Origin: Palaemon carinicauda | Lineage: Eukaryota; Arthropoda; Malacostraca; Decapoda; Palaemonidae | DNA length: 64,000 bases | NCBI RefSeq assembly: GCF_036898095.1 | Contig: NC_090757.1 | Location: 75,886,452-75,950,451 of the forward strand | Direction: 5' to 3' | Shown here: in pieces, positions 22,116 through 33,964 of the stretch | Position numbering within the stretch: position 1 is the stretch's first letter | Layout of the letters: each line of letters opens with the position of its first letter | Notes under the pieces: generated by a model | Database searches by the model: none | The model's input: the letters and a program-made list of their open reading frames with translations, nothing else | What the model was told of the DNA's origin: nothing | Program-made: the position numbers and the translations under genes

Positions 22116-22523
22116 TGTCTATCACAATAATACACAGTACAGTACTGTAATCACAAATGAGTGAAAATAAAACAAATCACAAATCACGTGTAAAAATCAC
22201 AAAGAAATCGTCCACGAATTCACTAAGTATGTATGCTATCGAGACGGCGGATACTGAGATAATGAACGAGTGAAGGGGGTAATAAAGGGGTTTAGGGGGT
22301 GGTAGGTATGAGTGGGAGGAGTCACGTGACTCCATTGTGAGATGCTGTCGTTAAGTTATTTCCATGAAAAATGCGATCAGGAAGCGCGGCGTTAACACTT
22401 TTCCACAAAAAACGGCGCGTGGGAGGGAAATTTAAATTCGTTAACCGATACAATATTCGTTAACCGAGACGAATTTTTCAGAGAAAGTCACTTCGTAAAC
22501 CGAAAAATTTGTAAGCGGAGTCG

Positions 22524-22545
22524 TTCGTAAACCGAGGTTCTACTG
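22524..22545 (-). repeat. Right terminal inverted repeat, Tigger 2
   Basis: Exact complement of 19991-20012, followed by TATATA. Confidence 0.93.
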
Positions 22546-23431
22546 TATATATATTGCCTTGGTTTAAAGTTTCTTTACCAATCCCTTTTCAACTCTCCAC
22601 TTACTCTAATTTCCCAATCTGATTCATGGTTCTAACATATCAATTACCTATTTTCAACTTTTCTTTAGTATATATAAACTGGAAGATTCTTAGCACTCCG
22701 CTACGCCCGGGACTGTGGGCCATTCTGTTATTTTCTCTTTCTGTGAATGACTAAATCCGTAGAGGATTCATTAGGTAGATACATCAAAGGATAGCCAGTT
22801 CCTTGTGATGCGCAGTGCCTATCTAACTAAGGCAAGTGACTCTTGTCGGTCCATACTAATTATAGTAAGATCAACCGCCAGGCATCAGGAGTAAAAGCTG
22901 AAGAGACAGTTTGTCCTTCGCCTTAAGCCCAATCCATCACCCTGCTGCCAGTGACTTCATCGAAATTTAGGAGCATTTCCTCCGCACCCAAAGCTCTCAT
23001 ACAATCATATATACATTCATTATATAACCTTACCTTAACTTTGCATTGATAAATGCTAGGAAAAAATTGCATAATTAAATGATAGTTTATGCTTGAAGGG
23101 CATTATATTCAGCGTATTCTTCTTGTTTTACATATGGCGACGGCACCGCTACAATTGTTTTGAAGACGAGCTTGTGTTCCCGATTTTTAAATTCCAAATT
23201 CCCCTGAGAAGGACGGATATACAACATAATCATTAGTTTAGATTAAAGTAGAAAAACCATAAGTACACATTTTTCAATGATAAATTTTGTTTTATTCATA
23301 GCGTAGTATATTTATGTATCATGCGTGCTAAAAACCACCCATCATAGGTCGAAATTTGTCCTTCTGGCAACATTAACTTGAGTGAGGAAGTAGCAGACGG
23401 CAATTTCAGCACCACCTGATGCGGATGAACC
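22546..23431. other. No gene recognised
   Basis: AT-rich DNA with no long open frame, inverted termini or recognisable domain on either strand. Confidence 0.5.
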
Positions 23432-23680
23432 CTAATAAAGAGGCCAAATGCTCACGGAAATCAAAGCGACATTACTGTTTTTCCTGTACTGTCTTTGTAA
23501 AAACACAGTTACCCTCTGTCGATCAAATCCAGCCATAACAAAATTCAACGCCCTCTGTAAGGCAGCAGGCTCATTCGCAAGACCAAAGCTCAACCTTTCC
23601 AATATAAAATGACAATTGCTGCTTGAAAATATGTTAATAGGCCTACTTCCCTCTGCCAGAACTACCTCGGCTGCAGTCAA
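23432..23680 (-). pseudogene. Possible Gypsy-like reverse transcriptase fragment
   Basis: An 82-codon minus-strand frame includes LSFGLANEPAALQRALNFVM, similar in layout to the PFGL-NAPATFQR motif that precedes the catalytic box in Gypsy RTs. The following strand (QRVTVFL) fits the same fold, but the aspartates are absent. It is a very degraded fragment and the assignment is tentative. Confidence 0.4.
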
Positions 23681-23765
23681 CCTAAAAAAAGCATTCCCCC
23701 AAAGACATTCAGCACTGTCCTAACCTACCTAAAAAATTAAACAAAAAAAACCTTAATTATACCTT

Positions 23766-23767
<2 letters not shown>

Positions 23768-23854
<87 letters not shown>
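23768..23854. repeat. (TC)n microsatellite
   Basis: Uninterrupted TC run, followed shortly by a poly-A tract at about 23873-23893. Confidence 0.97.
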
Positions 23855-23857
<3 letters not shown>

Positions 23858-23896
23858 AGGAATTGGCAAACCACAAAAAAAAAAAAAAAAAAATCA

Positions 23897-25060
23897 TCCA
23901 AAAAGACTGTCCATATGTAAAGGAAAGTAGCATAACTATTGTCTTATTCTTAGAGGCTGACCCTATATAAAGGTAATTAGCCTAAACATTGCCCTATTCT
24001 CAGAGGTTGTCCCTATGTGAAAGAAAGTAGCCTAACAAGTATTTCATTCTTAGAGACTTTCACTGTATAAAGCAAAACAGCATAACTATTATGTTATTCT
24101 CAAAGGCTGTCTCTATCTAAAAGAAAGTAGCAGAACTATTATATTATTCTCAGAGGATATCCCTATATAAAAGAAAGTACCTTTACTAGTATCTTATTCT
24201 CAGAGGATGTCCATATCTAAAAGATAATCGAATAACTATTGTCTTAGTCTCAGAGGCTGTCCCTATACAATAAAGCAAAGTAGTTTGATTATTTTCTTAT
24301 TCTCAGAAATTAATCCTATCTGAAGGAAAGATCAATAACTATTTTCTTATTTAAAGAAGCTATCCCTTGATAAAGGAAAGTAGCATTATTATTGTCTTAT
24401 TTTCGGAGGCTGTCCCTATCTAAAGGAAAGTAGCATAACTATCATCATATTCTCAGCTGCTTTCCCAAGCTAGAGGAAGGAAGAATAACAATTATCTTAT
24501 ACTCGGTGGCTATCCCTGTATAAAAGAGTAGCATAACTATTATCTTACTCTCAGAGAGTGTCTCTCCATAGAAAAATTGCTCTAACTATTGCCTTATTCT
24601 CAGAGGCTGTCACTATTTAAAGGAAAGGAGCATAACTACTGTCTTATTCTCATAGGTTTCCCTTATCAAAAGAAAAGTAAAATAACTTTAGTCATATTCT
24701 CAGAAGCAGACCATATTTAGAAAATGTATAACTATTAGCTTAATCTCAAAGGCTACCCCTATATAAAAAAAGTAGTACAACTATTATCTCATTTTCAGAG
24801 CTATCCCTATTTAAAAGGAAGTATTATATGTTTTGTCCTATTCTTAGAAGCGGTCCCATTATAAAGGGAACTAGCATAACTAATGTCTTAATCTAAGAGA
24901 CTGTCCTTATATAAAGGAAAGTTTAGCATAAATATTAACTTAACCTCATAGGCTGTCCCTATCTAAAGAAAAGGAGCACAAGTACTATTTTATTCTCAGA
25001 GGCTGTTTGTATCTAAGGGAAAATATTAGAACTATTACCTTATTCTTAGACATTATGAGG
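23897..25060. repeat. 50-bp minisatellite, about 23 diverged copies
   Basis: The word TCTCAGAGGCTGTCCCTAT recurs every 50 bp or so (for example near 23908, 23958, 24008, 24058, 24107, 24157, 24207), each followed by AAAGGAAAGTAGCATAAC-like sequence. Copies are visibly diverged. One further copy occurs at 26857-26915. Confidence 0.9.
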
Positions 25061-25089
25061 TCTTTTGACTGGCCAGACATTGGATCCTT

Positions 25090-25345
25090 CTCTCTAGTTA
25101 CGGTCCATTTTTCCCTTTGTCTATACATACGCACTGAATGGTCTAGTCTATTCTTTACATATTCTCTACTGTCCTCATACACCTGACAACACTGAGATTA
25201 TCAAACAATTCTTCTTCACCCAAGGGGTTACTGCACTGTAATTGATCAGTGGCCACTTTCCCATTGGTAAAGGTAGAAAAGACTTTAGGTATGGTAAGCA
25301 GCTATTCTAGGAGAAGGACACTCCAAAATCAAACCATTGTTCTCT
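25090..25345. repeat. Inverted repeat, left arm
   Basis: Reverse-complement similar to 26918-27160, with moderate divergence and indels. Shared words include GGTAAGCAGCT, CTGACAACACTGA-type and GGTTACGAC-type segments. It encloses the LINE remnant. Confidence 0.7.
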
Positions 25346-25632
25346 AGTCTTGGGTAGTGCCAAAGCCTCTGCAGCATGGTCTTCCAATGCATTGGGTTAC
25401 AGTTCTCTTTCTTGAGGGTACATTCGAGCATACTATTCTATCTTTTTTTTTTTCTTGTTTTTTTTTTTTCTTTTTTTAAATGGTGTTTTGGGCAGGCTTA
25501 AGAGAAGGACTGTGGATGCCTGGTGGTTTATAAAGAGGTTATCATTTCTTTATCTGATATTCTATTTCTTCTCAAAACTATCCTTACTGTCCTCCCCTCA
25601 GTTGAAGTGACTATCCTGGAGGGTATTTAGTC

Positions 25633-26713
25633 TTGCATGGTGTATCGGCTCCTCCATGTTCATCAGTTTTTCTGACTTTTTTTCTATTGTCTATAGGTTT
25701 GATCAATCACTTTACTTATATTTCTGTACATATTATTTTTGTTATCATTCTTGTAAATTTAGTTTTTAAGTATGATGTCTCTTTTTTATTATCATTAATT
25801 CTTATGCTGTCTGGAGACTTTGAGCGAAATCTGGGATCAGTCGGTCCTAAATTTCTTCAATGTCGTCTACTGTATTACATTATTCGTGGTCTTCATGCAA
25901 ATATTCAAGACCTTACAGTTGCTTCCAGACAGTATGATATTCTTTTGTGCTCAGAAACTTTGGTTTCTATTATGAGACAATCATCTGAGCTCCTTATAAC
26001 TGGTTTTAAGAAGCCAATAATGTTGAAATGCGATGCCATCCCTAGGGCCAGGGGGAATGGCGGTGTATATTAGGACTGAGTACCCTGCTTCTCAGAAGTC
26101 CTGCTATAAATGTGGATGTCATGAGATTCAGGTAATAAAAGTTTGTGGCAGGCATAACAACTTCTATTTGTGTTCAATCTACCGGAATCCAGAGATGGAT
26201 GATTCTATCTTCAATGATAGAAAGGCCTCTTTTGTCTTTGTTAGTGATTTCAATGCTCACTATAGGGAGTGGTCAAGTTCTGTTTCTTCTACCGATTGCC
26301 TTGGCTTAAGCGCTTTAGACTTTTCCTCTGAATCAGGCTGTGAGCAAATCATAGGTGAAGCTACTCACTGGTCTGGTAACTGCTTGGAGCTCGTATACAC
26401 TTACTCCCGCGATGTTATAACAAGTAAGGTTGGTTCTCCAGACGGGACATCTGATCATGCCTTGATTTCGTTAATAGTGAAGACTAAGCAGTTTGTCCTT
26501 GATGTATCATACTCATGTAAGAGTTGTATGAAAACTCAAGCAGACTGGAATGGGATTTTGCATGATCTTTTGAGCTTGAATTGTTCACAATTGTATTGTA
26601 GTGTTGATCCTGTTGTCCCTTTGAATGAGAATCTAGTCAAGATAATTGATAGGCGTATCCCTTATCGTGTCCTAAGGTACCGAGTGAAGGATAAACCATG
26701 GTTCAAAGATTTT
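25633..26713 (+). pseudogene. Jockey/CR1-type LINE endonuclease fragment
   Basis: The first frame (to 26073) contains LLLSGDFERNLG and CSETLVS; the second, from 26033, contains CSIYRNPEMDD, VSDFNAHYREW and GTSDHALIS. These are the conserved steps of LINE exonuclease-endonuclease-phosphatase domains, including the SDH near the C terminus. The segment RVLRYRVKDKPWF is the usual linker before RT. The frame then becomes non-homologous, and the start (25633) is not a natural ATG. One frameshift lies near 26040. Confidence 0.75.
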
Positions 26714-26855
26714 ATTTTAATTGTTCATTTCTTCTCATGTAGTTTATTATTTCCTTTCCTCATTGGGGTATTTTTTCCTGTTGGAGCCCTTGTGCTTTAG
26801 CATCCAGCTCTTCCAATTAGGGTTGTAACTTAGCCAGTAATATCAATAATAATAA
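25633..26855 (+). mobile_element. Internally deleted LINE remnant with (AAT)n tail
   Basis: An apurinic endonuclease-like reading frame (25633-26713) runs directly into a short 3' region ending in AATAATAATAAT at about 26850. No reverse transcriptase lies between, so the RT domain was lost by deletion or was never part of this derivative. The copy is frameshifted. Confidence 0.65.
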
Positions 26856-26917
26856 TATTGACTTAATCTCATAGGCTGTCCCTATCTAAAGAAAAGGAGC
26901 TTAAGTACTATCTTATT

Positions 26918-27149
26918 GGTTTGATTTTGGAAAGTCCTCCTAGAAGAGCTGCTTACCATAACTGAAGAGTCTCTTCTACCTTTATCAACAGGAAAGTATC
27001 CGCTTAGCCATTACAGTGCAGAAGTTCACCCCTTGAGAGAAGAATCATTTGGTAAACTCAGTGTTGTCAGGTGTTTAAGGAAAGAGGAGGATATGGAAAG
27101 AATAGGCCAGACTATTCGGTGAATGTGTAGCAAAGGAAAAAGAGTCGTA

Positions 27150-27160
<11 letters not shown>
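26918..27160. repeat. Inverted repeat, right arm
   Basis: Complementary to 25090-25345; see that entry. Confidence 0.7.

Positions 27161-27200
<40 letters not shown>
27153..27200. repeat. (AG)n microsatellite
   Basis: Uninterrupted AG run. Confidence 0.97.
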
Positions 27201-27204
<4 letters not shown>

Positions 27205-27953
27205 AATGTAGAACTGTCTAGCTATTCAAAGGACCCAATAACTATACAACTATGCAACAAGCCCCCACTAGACATCCGAAAGACTGAAAATATTGAGGCT
27301 TTCAAGATGAAACTGAAGACTAGTTTTCGAAGTGCTTCGATAATATGGATTTGACCATTATTGCGGAATACACTGTATGATACTCGAAATACACAAGAAT
27401 GTATACGACAAACAGATCTTGTACGTCCCTGTGTGATAGGACCACGAAAACAGACCTGAAAGTTAGGGCCCAAGCATGGTAGAAATACGTGTGAAAAGAT
27501 ATTATATAAATGTGGAAAAAGTAAAATCGTGATCAAACGAGAAACCTAAAAAGGTTATAAAGTATAAGATAGTCAAAAGGAATAGAAGAGAATATAGTTA
27601 TAAAACGGAAGGATATATTGAAGTCGAAATTCAGAGAAGTTTAGGGAGCCTCATACATTAGGCTTAACATATTATAATTGAAGAGTAATTTTAAGAGAAT
27701 AGAAATTATAAAGATAACTGAAGTTTGTGGATTAGAGGAGAAAAATGTGAAGCATATATTTACGTGCAAAGATCTTTAGGGTCTAATTCAAAATATTTCA
27801 GTTATAAGGACCTAGAATGCCCAACAAGGGAAGTGTTTCGATATGCAATAAAGGGCAATGGAGATCAGAGAATGTAAAAGTTAGGAGGAGTGTGAGAACG
27901 CCAAGTGAGTCATAAGCAGGATGCGAAAGTCAAGACCAAGCTAACCATTTGCA
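27201..27953. other. No gene recognised
   Basis: AT-rich DNA without recognisable coding sequence or repeat structure. The minus-strand ORF at 27222-27536 has no motif I know. Confidence 0.5.
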
Positions 27954-28334
27954 ATGTAACATTTTCCATGAAGAGTAAACATAAAACAAACCGTGAAAAG
28001 AGTTCTGTCTCACCGGATGCAGGTGCCTTCCTGTATTAATGTTGTGTTTACAATTTGTCATTAAATGCTGAGATAACTAACTATACATTATCATCAACAT
28101 TGATATTTTAGTTAGTTCTGATCAACCTGTCATACGGAATGGTCATCCGACCAAACCATCTATACTCCTGTGATGGAGATGTTAATAAACTGTTTTAAAG
28201 TTAACTTACTTAGACTTATTCAGAAGAAGTAACCTACAAAGTCTAAAATACATAACACATTGAAGAGACATTTGATTGGAACCATAATGTGTGTTTATAA
28301 CAGTACCACACCAACAATTGGTGGCAGCGTTTAA
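27954..28334 (+). other. Putative 5' LTR and primer binding site of Gypsy 2
   Basis: A TG-starting, AT-rich segment with an AATAAA near 28190 ends just before TTGGTGGCAGCG (28320-28331), a typical tRNA primer site for Gypsy elements. The start at 27954 is a guess, since no second LTR is available to define it. Confidence 0.45.
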
Positions 28335-28923
28335 ACTAAATCAACTTTAGTAACAAGAGAATCAACAGTAATGAATCTACAATTTTGATGAAGTATCTAC
28401 GTCCACCGAAGAAATGAACACATTGAATATCAACTATAAATGTTATACAAACTGAGGAACTGGATCTTCAATCAACATCTTAAGAAAACGAAGGACTGAC
28501 ATTCAACGTTTATTAAACATTCAAGAATCATATCCAGGAAACACTATGTTCAACATTACAACGGGAAATCGGACCGAAAACATTCACCCAAACAGCAAAA
28601 CTCTCGCAAACCAGTGAGAGAGAAAGGAAATGACGACATCGCCCTTCGCCCATGTAAACTCAAGGTAAGTACATTTCTTTATTCATTTCAGTTTTAGACA
28701 GTGAAGTGTTGTTATCACGAGTCGATCGTCCATTATTGCTGGGGTGAGTTGTTTGCTAATCTTAATTTTTTCTTTCATTAAAGGAAACTGTATTCAACTT
28801 CGAATTCTCGTCTAGAATCTTTTTTTCTCTGTGCTAGTTCCGTTTTCTTTCAGAAATTCTCGGGAAATATCTTTATATTAGTATCATTGTATTGGGGGAT
28901 TATGTTATAATCTTTATTGAATA

Positions 28924-30096
28924 GTGTTTATGCGTTTACGCAGTGGACGTCTGTATTCATATAGAGATTTTGATAGGATTGCAAGGAATCGAAGAGATAA
29001 AAAACAAGTTAAAGTAAACATGACACTTCCTGTGAGTCCAAGTAATCCCACCCCTGGGCCTAGTAACCCCATCCCCGCTCCCATTGTTACGTTAGTAAAT
29101 GCGCGATCAGCTATCCTTCCGTTTCAAGGTCGAGTCAATGGGTTCTTACCTCAGAATGTCGAGTTGTGGATTTCTTCCGTTGACGCCCATTTAAATGCTA
29201 GACAAATTATAGACCCATCTGTACAATTACAAGAAGCTAAAAATTTTATAAACTTTTCTAAAGATGTGAGTGCGTAATTGAGGGGAGTTTCATTTCAAGA
29301 GGCAGTTACATAGGACGATTTCAAAGTTAGGCTACGTGCAGTCTATGGTGGTGAGGAAGCCTTAGATGTAGTTTTAACATTAAGAAATACACTTAATCAA
29401 GCCTCTATGACTCGGCTTAATGTTATAGAGAGAGCAGCTCTCATTGCCGATAGGCTAAACGAGTATCAAGATATTTTAGATAATTCCACTTGGATTACTA
29501 GAGATAACATCTCCGTGAAAGATTTCTCACGATTTATGTATTTAACTTGCATGACACTTATGTTGCCAGAAGCTTTAGTGCGGTGTTTTGATAAAAAGTT
29601 AACGCCAGCAAGTACAGAATTGGACGTATATAAACAGATAAAGAAACACATGTCTAAGTGTACTGATCTTGATCCCTTGTTTACACAAGTTTTTGCAAAA
29701 AATGAAACAAAGCCACAACAAGTAAACGTAGTTAATAATAGTCAAGTCGCGGGAATGACGTGTTATAATTGCAAACGTCAAGGTCACTTGATTGCAGACT
29801 GTAGAACGAGATTCTGTTCGTTACATAATAGTTCAACTCATTCATATAATCAGTGCTACTCGCGTAAGACACAACAGAATCCTAGAAATACACAGTCAAT
29901 TCCACAGTCAGTTCCCCATGGAAATAAAAAGAAAAATACTCAGTTCAATACGAAGAAACAGCCAAATGTCAATGCAGTTCAGAATAAAAAACAAACAAAC
30001 AGTTCTTCAAATAACTCTGATCCTGAGCCCTCTAGCCAGAACTCGCAAGGTCAGACTAATTTTCAGAATGTGCAGAGCAAAGCAAATACCACGTAA
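28924..30096 (+). pseudogene. gag: Gypsy 2 gag with two in-frame stops
   Basis: One frame of about 390 codons is interrupted by TAA at 29275 and TAG near 29308 but otherwise continuous. The first part has a basic N terminus and a Pro-rich linker. The second has a capsid-like helical region and a CCHC zinc knuckle (CYNCKRQGHLIADC) before a Gln/Asn/Ser-rich tail. The start codon at 28924 is not ATG by the track frame; an ATG follows at 28927. Confidence 0.82.
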
Positions 30097-30206
30097 TTAA
30101 TTCCAGTGGGGAAGAGAGTGATGTTGGGTCATTCAAATCAACATCAGTAGTGTTAAATAATCCATTTAATGTTTTATCAGATCATTGTTAGGCAATAGAT
30201 TTTCCT

Positions 30207-33200
30207 ATGAAACACACGACCGAATCAAATAAATCAGTGCATGCTCCCGTAGATTTGCAAAAAATTCACACAATAATAAGCCAATATGAGTTACGACCAA
30301 CATTATATGCTGTAAATTTAGGACACCGATCCTTTACATTATTTTTTTACTCTGGTAGTCCACGTAATATCATGAATTTGAGGACACATCATTTGTTCTT
30401 TTCGAACTTCCCTATAGAGAAGTCCGGAGTAAGGCTCTCGGGTATAGGAAATAATGAATTAAATGTAAAAGGCGTAACTCATGTTCAGTACAAGGTCGGT
30501 AAGCGCACATTTGCCGATACCTTTGTTGTTGTACAAATCATTGATATGTATCCCGCTGTAATTATAGGATACCTTAGCCCCTGCCAAGCACAGCGTGTAT
30601 ATCAAAGGAAAATTCTATAAGTCTTCTAATACCTTAAAATCAGTTTTGGATAAAAAGGAGACGACAAATAAAACAGTAACGTACGTTGAAAAACCAATAA
30701 CTTGTTTCATTAATAAAGAAATAATATACGCGACCCAACAGAATTCTTGTTCACCTGTAATATCATCATGCACGCAATCTATCGAGCCGAACGTACCTTC
30801 GAATTTAATAGTGCAAGTAAAGAAAACTTTACCGGGATCTGAAATATTAATCCTTTCCGACACTTTGAAAACTAACGGATTGTCCGTCACACAAGCTATT
30901 TATACAGTAGGCTCACAACAGCAATGTAATATTGAAGTCTGTAATCATTTGAATACCACTTTAGTAATTCACAAAAATCAACATATCTTGGATGTAGAAG
31001 TTTATAAATATCGTATTCTTACCGTCACTGAAATCAATTACGCTCAATCAGTTGCGGATGAATCCCTTTTGTAATCTATTAAAAATAAAATCAATAAAGA
31101 CATTCAAGAAGAAGAAATTCAGCAGAATTTTTTTGGACTTTTAACTGAATATCATGATGTTTTTTCCACTACGGATGGATCCGTAGGACAAACAGTTGTT
31201 ATCGAACATCAAATAAGGTTAAAGGACAAGCAGAAAATTATCTATGTACCCTCGTACAGACTCCCTATGAAATTCCAGAATGAGATAAATGATGCAGTAG
31301 GTAAAATGCTAGAAGAAGGAGTCATTAGGAAATCGAACACCCTTATAATTTTCCATTAATAGTTGTACCGAAAAAAGATCAAACATGGCGTATCTGCGTA
31401 GATATCCGTCGCCTGAATGAGGAAATGATCCCTGATCGATTCCCAGTGCCATGTACTGACGATATTTTATCTTTGTTAGGTCAGAATAGATATTTTACCT
31501 GTTTGGACTTACTTAAAGGCTTTCACCAGATATCATTAGAAGAAAATAGTATCCCATACACTGCCTTCAGCACAGCCGAGGGACATTATGAATTTTTACG
31601 TATGCCTTTTGGTTTACGTTGTGCTCCCATAACATTTACTAGAATGATTAACATATATAGTGTTTGGAGACTTGCTAGGGGATATATTGCATGCCTATAT
31701 GGACGACCTTGTAATCTTTTCCAATACCTTAGAAGAACATCTACATAAACTAGAACTAGTACTACAGAGACTAAGACAACATAACTTAAGGGTAAAGATT
31801 AGTAAGTGTGAATTTTTCAAAACAGAATTGGTCTATTTGTGTTTTACGGTGTCTAGCCAAGGTCTTAAAGTAGTCCACGATAAGGTGTCGGCTATCCGTA
31901 ACTTTCCGATACCTACTTATGCCAAGGGAATACAGCAATTTCTGGAGTGTAGTGGATATTACAGGCGTTTTATACGCAATTATTCAATAATAGCCGCTCC
32001 CCTAACTGATCTTACGAAGAAGGGCGTAGATTTCATATGGTCTGAGCAGTATCAACAGGCGTTTAATACCTTAAAAGATGAACTGTGTAGTTCTCCTATC
32101 TTAAAATTTCCTGACTTCGGTAAGGAATTCTTCATTGCAACAGACGCCTCAGACTTAGGAGTAGGAGGGGTATTGCTTCAGCAATATGAAAAAACATTTT
32201 TCCCTACTATAGCTTTTTATTATCGAAAACTGAGAACTTCCGAAAGTAAGTATGCAGTAATAGACAAGGAAGGACTAGCTATTGTTAATTCACTAGTGCA
32301 TTTCAAGTTCATAATATACGGTTATCCCGTTAAGGTTCTTACTGATCATAAACCCCTAACCGACTTCTTTAAAGGCTTTAGTCACAGCCCCAAATGAACT
32401 CGGTGGCATTTGATCATTCAAGACTTTGGCGCGAGAATCGGGTATTTACCAGGGAAAGCAAATATCATTGCTGATGCATTATCACGCAACCCCGTGTCAT
32501 CTTGTACGGAGCCATTAGCTGAATTAATAGATATATCAACATCCATGCCTATTGTTAAAACTGTACCTGAACAGGAAGATCTGGGCTGGATTGCTGAATT
32601 ATTACAGACTGAGCAAAGAAAAGATCAGAAATTAGAAAAAATTATAAATGCTTTGGAAGGAAATCGTAAGGAAAAGGAATATATAAAGTATAAGCAGCAG
32701 AATTATATAATCAAAGACAATATTCTGTGTAGATCTGTGACAAGGAAAACCCGCAATACACCACATGTGACTAACGACCAGGTTGTGGTACTAATCTCAC
32801 TTATATCCACTGTCCTAAATTGGTTGCATGCAAATCCATTGCATGGACACCCGGGGTTCTCTATAATGTCACAGAAAGCCAAATCATTGTTTTATTGGCA
32901 TACGATGCTTACAAATATAAAAAAAAAACACATAGCTAATTGTCGCACTTGTCAGGAAAACAAAGGGCACACGAAAACACCTGTCAGCCTAGGGGCTTAT
33001 CCCGTGCCCAATCAACCCTTTGAAAGGATACATTTAGATTTATTAACAAGATTTTACGAGTCAGACAGAGGAAATAAGCATCTCTTAGTAATTGTAGATG
33101 CTTTGACCCGATATACAGAACTGATAGCGCTTAAAACTAAAACTGCGATTGAATGCGCTAGGAAGTTTTACGAGTGTTACATTTGTAAACATGGAATTCC

Positions 33201-33792
33201 ACTTATGATAATCTCAGACTCGGGTGGAGAATTTAATAATCATTTCCTTACCTCAATGTGTGAATTCCTTAGCATAAAGAAAATCAATACCATAATCTAT
33301 CACCCAGAGTCGAATGGGCTAGTGGAAAGAGCGAATAGGAAGGTTTTAAACATATTAAGATTAACACTAGGGGGATCAGACCCCAACTGGGATATTGCCA
33401 TACCTGCGGTACTAAGTACCTTGAATCATTCATATCATATATCAATTAAAATGTCGCCGCACGAGGCATTGTATGGTAACCCAGTTAGAACTCCTTTCCA
33501 TGTATTAACGCCTACAACTAATTTATCAAATCCTTTAAAAGAATGTATAAATGCAAGCAAAAGTCGTTTTGATATCCTTCGAAAGAATTTAGAAGAATCA
33601 CAAATCATAATGAAAAGGAATCATGATAAAATAGCGAAGCCAACTAAAACATATACCGTGGGTGATAATGTATACATACAGGTAAATGTACGTAAAGGAC
33701 TCAATGATAAACTAACACCCAAGTTTGAAGGCCCATTTAGCATTATGGAAACATTAACGGCCAATAGATTTAGAGTTCAAAACATATCCTAA
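30207..33792 (+). pseudogene. pol: Gypsy 2 pol: protease, RT, RNase H, integrase
   Basis: Protease (30207-30620) keeps the flanking fold signature but has Tyr (codon 30348-30350) in place of the catalytic Asp. RT begins in another frame, with WRICVDIRRLNEE, TCLDLLKGFHQI, MPFGLRCAP and AYMDDLVIF (catalytic aspartates present). RNase H has TDASDLGVGG, DKEGLAI and TDHKPL, then a TGA at about 32396, and resumes with NIIADALSR. Integrase (32410-33792) has the HHCC zinc-binding region, and the DDE triad is visible in HLDLLTRF, ISDSGGEF and SNGLVERANRK. At least four frame or stop lesions separate these parts, so no functional polyprotein is expected. Confidence 0.9.
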
Positions 33793-33964
33793 CCCACTAA
33801 TGAGAGAATTGTTCCATTGGCTCACATAAGAAATTAAAATAAGAGAGAAGGAAGTGAGGGAATTTTTTTTTTATTTTTTATCTATGAAACTTGTATGTTA
33901 ACATTTTTTTCTTCTTAATACAGGAGTAATTACATATTTTTTTTTCTCATTACAGGTTTCCAAG

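Larger units (their letters stand above)
19991..22545 (-). mobile_element. Tigger/pogo-like DNA transposon 2
   Basis: 2,555 bp bounded by identical 22-bp ends (CAGTAGAACCTCGGTTTACGAA type), flanked by TA on both sides, the target duplication of Tc1/mariner-pogo elements. It encodes one minus-strand transposase. Subterminal GTTAACGA/GTTTACGA words are repeated inside each end. Confidence 0.94.

Noticed and set aside
23897..25060. CRISPR-like array
   Set aside because: Units are contiguous and diverged with no unique spacers, and the genome is clearly eukaryotic; it is a minisatellite.
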